Shown here one piece after another: positions 54,856 through 64,000 of a stretch of DNA of 64,000 nt. Under the pieces are notes generated by a model. It was not told the origin of the DNA and did no database searches. It saw only the letters and a program-made list of their open reading frames with translations. The DNA comes from Lampris incognitus (taxonomy: Eukaryota; Chordata; Actinopteri; Lampriformes; Lampridae): contig NC_079230.1 in NCBI RefSeq assembly GCF_029633865.1, positions 27,939,457 to 28,003,456 on the forward strand, written 5' to 3'. The position numbers and the translations under genes were made by a program. Numbering within the stretch: position 1 is the stretch's first letter; every line of letters starts with the position of its first letter.

Positions 54856-56954
54856 AATATATAAATATATAAAAATATATATATAATAAAATATATATAT
54901 ATAAGTAGTGAAATATATAAAATGGTCTGGATGAATACTCGATTCTGATTGCCTGCAGGGTGTCTTATTAATTCCTGATAATGGATCCCTATGCTAAGTA
55001 GCTCCAGCGAATGTGTCTGTTCACCGTTCTAAATAATGCGCTAGCTAAAATGAACAATTTACTCAACACGCTACTTAAGGCTGCGGCCTACGATACACGT
55101 GGCCTATCATTTGTTCGGGAAAATCTTGATACTGATTTGGGGACAATGACATGGCTGGATAGCTAGCTAGTGTTGTTGCTAAACATACTGTCAAACTATA
55201 TTTACTGTTTGTCAACCATACTCATCCTCATGGCTGAGCCAGAGGGTTCCATGAGCGGAGCGGCCTAGAAATATCGGAGTTATAGCTTGTGAAAAACTTG
55301 AGGGTTTGATTGTAAAACACATGAAAATATAAAGTAGTGGTCTTGTTTTTTTCTTCTTTGGCAAGTAACCATGGTATAGGTGGGGTAATACCCTTCGAGG
55401 TGTCCATAATCAGGAGTTAATGGACCCCGTGGAAGCAACCGTCCGACAGCCTCCCCGTCGTCCACTAATTCCTGAGAATGGACACCTTGTTGGGCATTAT
55501 CCCTTACATTAACAAAGATAATACACCAAAATGAACCATATGCTGTTCAAAGTATTGCTTTTCCTCAAAAAAGAAAAGAAAAGATACATTAACCATCTAT
55601 TTTAATGTTTTGACAAATTTGACAGCCCTACAAAATGTTGTGCTCCAACTTCAAACACAACGGCGGCTCCGGTTGGGGAATGGACGCGTCAGCATCCAAT
55701 TAAATTTGGATCCATCCAAACTAAGAAATGTAACTGGCTGCTAATGTGTCCATTCACAAATGGCAGCTGTCAAATTTTTTAAAACATTAAAATATGGACG
55801 GGTAACTGGGGAAAAGCAGTACTTAATTAGTATACTCATATGTTTCACATGGATGTGTTCTTCATTTGTTTAAGTTGATAAACTTACATATTGTGCCTTT
55901 AAAACAGGTGTAGCCGGTTATTTTCTTGCCCGGTGCGAGATTCGATACGGGGTGTACTGCACCACGAGGCGACGTCGCTAACCGCTCGGCTAAAGGGTCA
56001 GACCCGTTAGCTAGGGGCTAACGTGTCTTATTAGTAGTTTACAGTCGTCACCCTGCCCGGAAGCGCACCTTCGCGCTTTCTTATTCCCGCGCTCCGAAGA
56101 GACTTCTGAGGATCTGCACACTTCCGGCTCCCACCGCTGCCACCAATGTAACCGGTTATTTTCTTGCCCGGTGCGGGATTCGATACGCGGTGTACTGCAC
56201 CACAAGGCGGCATCACTAACCGCTCGGCTAAAGGGTCAGACACGTGTCTAATTAGTAGTTTACATAGGTGACACAGGGATCTAAATCGTTATGCTCAGAC
56301 TCATTTCATGGAACAAATGACACATTTAAATGTAAAAGACTGTCTTGCAAACGCACGCTGACGCCTTCTATCTCCCAGACGAGACCTCGTCGCAGAGGCA
56401 GCGGGGAAAAGAGCAGGTTGACAGCGGAAAGACGGAATTTGACGCCGAGGAACGCAAACCCTCCGCAACGCAACACGAGACGAGGGTCAGGCCAAACCCG
56501 GAGGAGGACTCCATCTTACCCTGGCGTCCAGGTTGAACGCGGTCTTCTTCAAATCTTGCAGCGCTCTCTGCATGAACTCGAACGCGTGGCAGTCCACACA
56601 TGGACGACCTGAGGATAACCACGAGGCGAGGTTAATAAAACACAACTGTAACGGTGAAATCACGTTTTCCTAAGGCCATTGTTAAGGATGACCTAATTGC
56701 TGGAGAATTCTCAGCCTCATTAAAATTTCGCCGAGGTGAAATGACGAAGCCTTCATAAACACGCACACAAGTGCGCCTCTTAACACAGAATGCCGACGGA
56801 GACACGGATACCGCGCTCGGTTCAGCGAAGCCCGCTTACTTTCTGCAGGGATGACGGTCCCCGCCTCCTGCTCAGCATCCGCTGCCCTCGAGCACAGGAG
56901 CTGCTGGGCCGCCAGAAGAAGCAGCAGCGCCGGCAAATAGCCACTCGACGCCAT
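54433..56954 (-). CDS. NICOL1: NICOL1 / C4orf48, small secreted protein, complete
   Basis: NICOL1 (formerly C4orf48, a neuropeptide-like protein) is a small secreted factor that binds NELL2. Three exons on the minus strand, 56954-56840, 56608-56520 and 54504-54433, give 276 nt and 91 residues (human 95). Residues 1-25 form a signal peptide (MASSGYLPALLLLLAAQQLL, cleavage probably near SRAADA). The mature part has the near-invariant RPCVDCHAFEFMQRALQDLK, then LDARTETLVLRAEQRALCDC. The four mature cysteines (42, 45, 82, 84) suggest two disulfides. An extra Cys of the human protein (KTACSLDAR) is Phe here. Introns are 231 bp and 2,015 bp with clean phases. It is divergent from NELFA. Confidence 0.94.
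54505..55908 (-). other. NICOL1: NICOL1 intron 2, distal part
   Basis: Contains a TA repeat (about 54807-54851) with neighbouring AT-rich repeats to 54920. No gene recognised. Confidence 0.55.
55909..56264 (-). mobile_element. Miniature LTR element (TRIM-like) with tRNA-like LTRs, subfamily 2
   Basis: Minus-strand element inside NICOL1 intron 2. The LTRs are 56264-56147 and 56043-55909 (TGTAAAC... to ...CCGGYTACA), and the internal part is 103 bp. One base inside the 5' LTR lies TGGTGGCAGCGGTGGGA (56145-56129), which matches 17 nt of the 3' end of tRNA-Leu(AAG). The LTR carries the tRNA-like CCGAGCGGTTAGCG and TATCGAATCCCGC blocks. Flanks CAGG/TAGG may be a 4-bp duplication. Both ends are present and it has no coding capacity. 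A fossil of moderate age, judged by differences between its two LTRs. Confidence 0.8.
56520..56608 (-). CDS. NICOL1: NICOL1 exon 2
   Basis: 89 nt. Acceptor ATCCTCAG|GT and donor GCCAGG|GTAAGA. Encodes the most conserved block, RPCVDCHAFEFMQRALQDLK, followed by KTAFNLDAR. Confidence 0.95.
56840..56954 (-). CDS. NICOL1: NICOL1 exon 1 (signal peptide)
   Basis: The ATG at 56954-56952 begins a typical signal peptide. The donor is GAAA|GTAAGC. The frame stays open upstream to 57074, but that stretch crosses a likely 5' UTR splice acceptor (CTCTCCAG, ending about 57019) and is not protein-like. Confidence 0.92.
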
Positions 56955-57018
56955 CGCGATGCAAACGCTTAATCCGAACAGCGACCCGGGGCGGGAAGGC
57001 GACCACTCCTTCCGATCA

Positions 57019-58219
57019 CCTGGAGAGAAACGATAACATGGAAATAAAACGCGATCGTCCGCCACGTCAATCACAATGCCCAGCTTTGTCCCAACACTGT
57101 TGGCCCCCCCAAAAAAACCGCGTTTGCATAAAACATCTCAGCAAATAAGAGTCTACGAAGACGAACATTTGTTGCAATCATAGATGCACTCACAATCGAT
57201 GATATTTCGCAGAAAAACACCAACATGAGATTCACACCTCGAAAGAATGGCATTAACGAGCCACGGCGAATGCGCATGCGCGTCACACCGAACCCAATTC
57301 CGCAGCTGGGAACCTGACTGGCTCGTTACCGAACCGAACAGCATGTAGTTGCAGTGGAGACAATTAAAATATTGCTGTACGGTCAATTCTTACAGATGTA
57401 CAATGGGGGGGGTCAAATTCTGTGAGTGAATAGCGCAAAATTCTTCTTTTAAAGACTTGAGCTTGTTTTTACATTACCAAGGTTAATCATTCGCAGGCGA
57501 GGAGGTGAGACGAATATGTGCAGGCTTTTTGCAGCTCTTAAACGTAAGCCTGAATAAACGTGCACCGTCCCGCTGATTTTCTCCACCCTTATCCTGACGT
57601 CATAGAAACGCTTGCAGAACGCTTATATAGAAACGGGTGGATGTGACGGCGAACCGGTCGACGGATGCATGAACGGATATATTAGGGTGGCGTGGTGTTC
57701 AAGTGGCTGCCTAGCACCTCTCCACCTAACAGGTGGTACGAGGGAACACCTAGACGCACGCGGGACACACTACTTAAGATTTTTGCCTTTTAAGTTTTGC
57801 AAGGATCCGCTACTAATTACTGCGCAAACGGATGCAGCCGACGCAGACGTTTGGGGCGATTTTCATGCACAAATGCAAATGAATGAAACCACCTCCTATA
57901 TTTGTTATCTTCGTGACGTGTCTTTGCTTTCCAAATCCTTGAAGACTGTAAGAAGTAAACAACCCCCCCCCAAAAAACTGCTCTCTTTCCACAATATAAA
58001 CTCACACGATTCCAGTAAAGTCTAACTCGGGTTAATGTTCCGACGGAGAGCCGCTGGAAAGCTTCAAAACATCGGAGTAAATGTGATAAAATAATAAAAC
58101 ACAGCCTCCCCTTCTCCTCCTCCACCACCGAGCAGCGAGCGTATGTGGGCGGGGTCCTGACTGATGTTGTCTTAGGTAGCCTGCTAAAATGCCCGAACTC
58201 AAAACACTCTTTTTCCAAG
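57019..58219. promoter_or_regulatory. Divergent NICOL1/NELFA promoter region
   Basis: The two genes start head to head about 1.27 kb apart. An exact NRF-1 site TGCGCATGCGCG lies at 57271-57282 on the NICOL1 side. A possible noncoding NICOL1 exon ends at a donor ATT|GTGAGT near 57190, with its acceptor near 57019. On the NELFA side a GGGCGGGG GC box lies at about 58147-58154, with no TATA. Start sites are inferred. Confidence 0.55.
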
Positions 58220-58227
58220 ATGGCGTC
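58215..58227 (+). promoter_or_regulatory. NELFA: YY1-like site over the NELFA start codon
   Basis: CCAAGATGGCGTC fits the YY1 consensus (AAnATGGCG) and includes the NELFA ATG, as in many TATA-less genes where YY1 binds just downstream of the start site. Confidence 0.5.
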
Positions 58228-58429
58228 GATGAAGGATAGCGACACCGGCCTGTGGCTTCACAACAAACTGGGATCCACGGACGAGCTCTGGGCGCCCTCT
58301 AGCATCGCCTCCCTCCTCACCGTGTCGGTCATCGACAATATTCGCTTGTGTTTTTCCAGCCTGTCGCCCCCCGTGAAGCTGAAACTGCTGCTGGGGATGT
58401 TGCACCTTCCCAGGCGCACCGTCGACGAG
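58220..58429 (+). CDS. NELFA: NELFA exon 1
   Basis: 70 codons, phase 0. Donor GAG|GTGGGT. The ATG at 58220 is fixed by the human match. An in-frame upstream ATG at 58145 is less likely, as it lacks similarity. Confidence 0.96.
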
Positions 58430-61400
58430 GTGGGTCCGCTGTGACTTGACTGCCGCCGGAGCGCTAGCTAGTCGGCGTCTAACGTCGCCGCGCTAACTAG
58501 CCGGGCTAGGCTAGCCTAGCCCAGCGTTTAGCGCGCTGGCGTGTGTTCGCTAAGCTAACGCTAACCGTCGGGGCGGAGCTGGTTAGCTAACGTTAAGCGG
58601 GGGGGGGGGTAGTAGTGCGGCGGTAACGTCGGCTAACGCCGTTAGCTAACGAGCCTCGACCGGATAACCGCACACAGGTTTCAAGTTAGGAGTCTCGCAA
58701 GACCCGAGGGCTCAACCGGCGATGATAACCGGCAGAAGCCCGCACCACGGGCAGTCGAAAGTCTCGGGGCTCTAGGTGTAACGTCGTTACCGCGGGGTTA
58801 ACTACGAGTCTCCCGCTGACCATGGCCGGGAGGGCTTCCGAAAAGTTTGTTATGACTTCCGCCATTCATTCTGAGACGGCGTGTTTCGCTGCCGCGCCGC
58901 TGATTGCGCCGGCGGTCTCTTAGGCAAGCTGTGTGAGCTGTCTGGCGGCTCATTTAGATCATCTAATCAACGCCACCACTGATGGCAGCACTTTACTACT
59001 GGTTTTGCCCTTACTTCGTTAGACGCCGTTGTTGCCGATGTGTCTGTTTATTGTGCTGTGTGCAAACGTCCATCTCCTTTGCGCTGTTCTTGGTGATCGA
59101 GGATGTAGTTGCACTAAAGGCACTCTGCATGACGTGCAGGTCTTAGCCATGTGATCTTTCAGCACATGTACTGCTACGTCATACAGCACCACCAGTATGA
59201 TATTGTTTAACATGCAGGGCTCTTTCCCCTTGGTGACACATGAATTTAGGCATGTCCACTCATTGCTGACTCTCTCTGGTCAACGTCTTTGGATTAAAGG
59301 CTCTGCCAAAATGAATGAATCTCATGCAAATGCATATAAATAATATTTGCACAGATGGATGTACAGATGTCCTTTATTGACCCCAAATTGGGACACTCTT
59401 AATTGTTAACCCCCTTTTGTTCACTTTATCGCCAGCTGTAATGAGTATTAACTAAATACTGCTACGACTTCAGCATCTGACATTCACCGGTGCTTCCTTG
59501 CTTTTCCCAAGGCTGCAGTTGTTAGTCAAGTAGTGCATGCAGTGTTAACGCTCCTAAGATGACGAACACCTCATTGACACCGATGACGTTTAATAAGCTC
59601 TAAAGTTTTTTGTTTTTTTTAAGGGGTTGCAGTTTTGTTGGCCACCCAAAACGCAAATCAAGATGGCCAGTAGGGAGCGGCGGCTGATATTTCAAGGAGT
59701 TGTTACTGTAAATCAAAATGTATACTCCCAAGTTCTGTTCTGTCTTTTGTTAATAGCATCTGGATTTATCCCAATATCTATTGCCCGTGTTTCCAGATGA
59801 AGGAGGCCCTGTCAGAAATTATCCAGCTGGCTACCGTGGATTCTGAACCCTGGGTGCTGATGGTAGCCGACATCCTCAAGTCCTTCCCAGAGACGGGCTC
59901 CCTCAATCTGGACCTGGAGGAGCAGAACCCTAATGTGCAGGATATCTTGGGGGAGCTCCGGGAGAAGGGTAGGAAACAGTGTTTCTGTCATTTACTTCTA
60001 GCTGTGCCCCCCCCCGGCTGGAAAATTGCCAACACTGAAAAAATAAAAACAGTGGGAATTCATAACCTCCAGTTGTTGCCTCGCCTGCCTGCGAAACAAT
60101 ATGTATTACAATTGCAGTTAAACAAAGATTGGCCAAAATTTGCAGCAAATATCCCCAATACAATAAATCCTTACATTGCAACAACTGTTGAAACGGATGC
60201 AGAAACAGAAAATTTAATGGCTATACTGAAATGTGTTGACTACTGTTGTCCACCTGTAAACTTGGTTATACTTGTCTACAAGTGAACTTGGCATTCAGGA
60301 AAAGAGCCTGTAGCAAGTTGGTGTTCGAACAGCACAAGAGCCAGAACTGATTGGGGAACTAACAGATTAACTGAATGAAGTTGCTTGCTATGTATTGTTT
60401 TGTTTTGTTTTTTTGTAATTCATTTCTTATTAATATTCAACATAAAACAAACATTTCCGTGAGATATATTTCAGATACTGTATGTATTTATCATCTATTC
60501 ATATTTGCTACAAATCTCCATAAAGTACTTATTGGAGGTATACACTTATAGAAAAGAGAACAGAGAAAGGGAGAAAACAATGTACGGGTAGGGAGTGAGC
60601 TTTTATTACAACATAATATAATCGTTGATTTGTGAAAATGAATTCAGGCCTATGGGGTGCTGCATAGTTAAACTATGTATTGTTATAGGAAAATGGGTAC
60701 CCAGCAGCGTGTCTGGAGCCCCGGCGTCAGTGCAGTAACAGATACTGGGTTCAGGTCTCTGTAAAGGTCTCTGTAATGGTAGGACTCACAACACAGTTGG
60801 ATTGGTGGGTATTTGAAGGGTTTTAGTTGTTTAAAATTCATGCTTTTTTTTTTTAAACAACATGAAGCCCATTTTTGTCTACATGCTTTATTGGGTGGTC
60901 ATTATTACTTTATTTAATTAATTTACAGATGGCTCAAGACTTGGGCTGTATACTTTGCATATGGACGTCTCCATTTAGCTGCTGGCAGTTGGTAATTTGC
61001 CAGCCTGGTTATTTTCATAACCTAAATATATCTTCAGGGTACTGGGGGCAGTCAGAGTGAACAGGAAGTAAAGATGACTTAAAAGTATCGAAAACTGCAG
61101 CCATGGGAAACAATATGAGGTGGCACTCATTCACCATGTTGGTTACAATGAGCTTTTCCTCTAATTGTGTGTGAAAAGTGTGCTTCTTAAAACTAACTTG
61201 TGTTTGCTCTCTGGCTCGTTGTACTGAGCTGCGTCTGAGCGTCATGTCAGGCCAACGTTTTGGTTTTGCATGCGGGTTTCTGGAGATATTTTGCATTGGT
61301 TTTTGCATAAATGGTGTCTTGGTTTTGGAGTGCTTTGCACATGTGTGTGTGTACACACACACACATTCACAAACCGAACTGGCGAGTGGTTAAGTGGCCT

Positions 61401-62930
61401 GAGAGGTGTTGCATGGTGGTCCGAGAGCTCACACAGTGACATCAGATCTGTGTGTCACATCAGCACTCCACATGTTTGGAAGATGTTGCGGTGCACCGTG
61501 AAGATGAACTCGTACTCATCGCTGAGGCTGTTCGAGTACCGGACTGCACATCTTAATGCATTTAACTGTAATTGCTTTCAGCCCTTTCAGTTGTTTTTTC
61601 TTCTTCATGCTTTTTGTATATGGTGTTTCGGCACCATTGTAAATGAGGTTCTTCCTTCTCTCTGTCAAGTCAATTTTATTTGCGTAGCCCAATATCACAA
61701 ATTACAAATCTGCCTCGGTGGGCTTTACAGCAACACAACATCCCGTCCTTAGACCCTCACATCGGATAAGGAACAACTCCCTAAAAAACAAAAAGCCCCT
61801 TTAACAGGGAGAAAAAACAGGATGAAACCTCAGGGGGAGCAACAGAGGAGGGATCTCTCTCCCAAGACGCACAATGTGTAATGATGTTGTGTTTGCACAA
61901 TTTACACAATACAACATTGAAAGAGGATAACACAATTATAATGGAATTATACAATATTTGAAGAATATGATGAGGATGTCAAGCAGAACAGCCCAGCACC
62001 CGAACCACGCGACCACCATCATGTAGACAAAAAAAAGAGTCACACATCTTAGTGAAAGAAGGATATAACATTAAAACAGGATAACAAAATTACATGGATT
62101 TATAAGACATCTGAGAACATGTGATGAGGGGGGTGCCAAGCAGTTTCCAGGTGGTGACCACTATCACCATGGAGACCTAGGAGGAGGACAGACTGCACGT
62201 GCACACAAGGGAGACTTGCGTCACACCATTCACACACACAGAAGAGAAAGGAGAAGACATCATTCAGAGAGAGAGAAGAGAACAGTTCGCAGTTGTCTAT
62301 ACTCTATAATGTGGTGGGCAGAACAGTGGTTGGTAAATTCACTGAGACAGAAACCGACCCACCATGCAGTCCAGGTTGTGAAGCACTCAACTTAAAGGCA
62401 ACTAATCGTAGGCTAAGGCAAAAAGATGAGTGTTAAGTTTGGATGTAAAGGACTCAACAGACTGATTGTGTGATGGCAGCAGGCAGGTTGTTCCACAACA
62501 ACGGGGCCCGATAGGAAAAGGCCCTGCCACCAGCTGACTTCTTTTTAACACTGCGTCCATGGTTTTAAATTATGGTTATGAAATGAAGGTTATGAACTCA
62601 AAATATTCTTTTCACATCCAGCGGTTGCCGCTTTGATTAAGCTAATGTGCTAGCCGTGGAGCAGCAGGTAGGTGCTGAGTCTGTTGCTCGAGGATGTTCT
62701 GGGGATGTCTGGTGGAGGATGGAGAGATGAGGTGGTCATCATTTGTTCCTCCTCCTCCTCCTCCACAGTGAGCGAGTGTGAGGCGTCTGCCATGCTTCCC
62801 CTGGAGTGTCAATACCTGAACAAGAACGCCCTGACCACCCTGGTGGGACCCCTCACGCCCCCTGTCAAACATTTCCAACTCAAGAGGAAGCCGAAGAGCG
62901 CCACCCTCAGAGCAGAGCTGCTACAGAAAT
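58220..62930 (+). CDS. NELFA: Negative elongation factor A, first three exons (partial gene)
   Basis: NELF-A (WHSC2) is a subunit of the nuclear NELF complex that, with DSIF, pauses RNA polymerase II near promoters. Exons 58220-58429, 59797-59968 and 62769-62930 are joined in phases 0, 1 and 1 and give the first 181 residues. MASMKDSDTGLWLHNKLGST is nearly identical to the human start. Then come IDNIRLCF, LHLPRRTVDE, EIIQLA, WVLMVADILKSFPETGSLNL, EEQNPNVQDILGELREK, SECEASAMLPLECQYLNKNA and TPPVKHFQLKRKPKSATLRA. This is the N-terminal domain that binds NELF-C. All later exons lie beyond 64000. Introns are 1,367 and 2,800 bp. Confidence 0.96.
58430..59796 (+). other. NELFA: NELFA intron 1
   Basis: The first 250 bp are packed with GCTAGC, GCTAAC and GTTAGC motifs (58461-58655). 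The rest is unremarkable. Acceptor TTTCCAG. Confidence 0.7.
59797..59968 (+). CDS. NELFA: NELFA exon 2
   Basis: 172 nt, starting MKEALSEIIQLATVDSEPWV and ending in the first base of a Val codon. The donor is AAGG|GTAGGA. The frame continues open 105 codons into the intron. Confidence 0.95.
59969..61654 (+). other. NELFA: NELFA intron 2, first part
   Basis: AT-rich, without recognisable genes. One short GT/CA run (61340-61365). Confidence 0.55.
61655..62545. mobile_element. Common teleost dispersed repeat, class unresolved
   Basis: Starts TCAAGTCAATTTTATTTGCG followed by TAGCCCAATATCACAAATTAC, then GGGCTTTACAGC, GGATGAAACCTCAGG, GAGCAACAGAGGAGGGATC, and GGCAGGTTGTTCCACAACAA near the end. I know this text as a very common repeat in spiny-rayed fish genomes, but not its class. 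No duplication or coding frame seen. Confidence 0.6.
62769..62930 (+). CDS. NELFA: NELFA exon 3
   Basis: 162 nt after CCTCCACAG, donor AAAT|GTAAGT. Encodes SECEASAMLPLECQYLNKNA through LRAELLQK, matching human. The phase 1 end implies a Ser codon completed off the next exon. Confidence 0.95.
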
Positions 62931-63007
62931 GTAAGTTCCCTCTCTAATTCCTGTGTGTGTGTGGGTGTGTGCACATGTGCATATAAAAGCTAATAAAGAA
63001 TTGACAT

Positions 63008-63457
63008 TAGGGGCGTCCGGGTAGCGAAGCGGTCTATTCCGTTACCTACCAACACCGGAATCGCCGGTTCGAATCCCTGTGTTGCCTCCGGCTTGGTCGG
63101 GCATCCCTGCAGAAACAATTGGGGCCATGTCTGCAGGTGGGAAGCCGTATGTGGGTATGTGTCCTGGTTGGTGCACTAGTGCCTCCTCTGGTCGGTTGGG
63201 GCGCCTTTTCGGGGGGGGGGGAACTGGGGGAATAGCGTGATCCTCCCACGCGCTACGTCCCCCCGGTGAAACTCCTCACTGTCAGGTGAGAAGAAGCGGC
63301 TGTCGACTCCACATGTATGGGAGGAGGCATGTGGTGGTCTGCAGCCCTCCCCGGATCAGCAGAGGAGGTGGAGCAGCGACCGGGACGGATCGGAAGAGTG
63401 GGGTAATTGGCTGGATACAACTGGGGAGAAAAAAAGGGGGGGAATCCCCCCAAAATA
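63008..63457 (+). mobile_element. tRNA-derived SINE family 1, copy 10
   Basis: Full-length plus copy in NELFA intron 3 with the exact 10-bp duplication GAATTGACAT at 62998-63007 and 63458-63467. One of the better preserved copies. Confidence 0.92.
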
Positions 63458-63467
63458 GAATTGACAT

Positions 63468-64000
63468 CGGTTTTACCCTGCTACACAATTTGGCCAAAAA
63501 TAGATTTTGTAGTCGTTACTACTTGTGTGTTATACGGCTGGATATAATGCTGCACATCAGGTCAGAGACACAAGCCGCGTCAATAACACTCCACACTGGA
63601 CATTGGCCTTGACTTGAAATATGCGTCCTGTTTGCTGTACTCCCGGTGGTTTGAACTATGCGTTGACGCCAAACACTTGCGGCCTCTTGAATGTGAGATA
63701 TCTTGGTAATAAGTCCTTTATCACCTGGACTTTTTATGGTGACTGAGACGTGGCTGTCCCTAGGGGGCACTGTTCCCCCGTAAGAAGCTAGGCCCCCAGA
63801 TTTTGCGAATTTTCATATTTCCAGGCCCTCTGGAAGAGCTGTTCGTGCCATCCTTTTACATTTGGTAATCTTGTCTTCTTTGAGGTTTTTTTTAATCACT
63901 GGCCTTCCCCCTTTTCTCTGCATCTTAATTTTTAGGCTCCCCAATTCACTTAGTTTTATTATCTGACCTTCCATCTCATTAGGGCTGTCAAAATTGGCCA
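63468..64000 (+). other. NELFA: NELFA intron 3, to window end
   Basis: No exon of the next NELFA segment (STETAQQLKRSAG-like) was found, so intron 3 continues past the edge. Confidence 0.6.

Noticed and set aside
56370-56622. Alternative minus-strand frame over NICOL1 exon 2
   Set aside because: Wrong frame; the frame matching the conserved CVDCHAFEFMQRAL is the spliced one.

Overview
This is a teleost fish nuclear DNA window. It has intron-split vertebrate genes, fish-type tRNA SINEs and V-SINEs, L2 LINEs, a Tc1 element, hAT MITEs, long CA/GA/GATA microsatellites and two large tandem arrays. Four genes are recognised from translated exons. POLN (+, last three exons, 1952-4121) is DNA polymerase nu. 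NAT8L (-, complete, three coding exons, 16589-37963) makes N-acetylaspartate. NICOL1/C4orf48 (-, complete, three exons, 54433-56954) is a small secreted protein. NELFA (+, first three exons, 58220-62930, running off the right edge) is a subunit of the negative elongation factor. Order and relative orientation (POLN> <NAT8L <NICOL1 NELFA>) match human 4p16.3 read in reverse, so this is a conserved microsynteny block.

Layout. 1-1410: L2 LINE fragment. 1952-4910: POLN 3' end, with one SINE nested inside another in its last intron. 4.9-16.6 kb: convergent POLN/NAT8L interval, probably holding a long NAT8L 3' UTR and a hAT MITE. 16.6-38.3 kb: NAT8L, whose 19-kb second intron holds seven copies of one tRNA SINE, a MITE carrying two later SINE insertions, a perfect 41 x 30-bp minisatellite and a 600-bp TC/ACACAT array. 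38.2-39.6 kb: NAT8L TATA/CCAAT promoter and a CpG-rich upstream region with a possible divergent exon. 40.6-41.3 kb: open C-terminal piece of a restriction-endonuclease-type LINE. 42.5-48.1 kb: transposon nest with an L2 piece, miniature LTR elements, a hAT element and a Tc1 element. 49.97-51.6 kb: 65-bp tandem array with seven CCAAT boxes abutting an orphan CpG-rich island. 52-52.9 kb: second L2 fragment. 54.4-58.2 kb: NICOL1 and the divergent NICOL1/NELFA promoter. 58.2-64 kb: NELFA 5' half.

The most unusual observation is a family of very small LTR elements. Two terminal repeats of about 120-150 bp enclose only 65-103 bp. Primer-binding sites match two different leucine tRNAs, one base inside the LTR, and the LTR itself looks like a tRNA gene with A-box and B-box motifs. 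The window has two two-LTR copies and two solo LTRs. The genes share no operon-like logic; they are independent neighbours, with one shared divergent promoter (NICOL1/NELFA).
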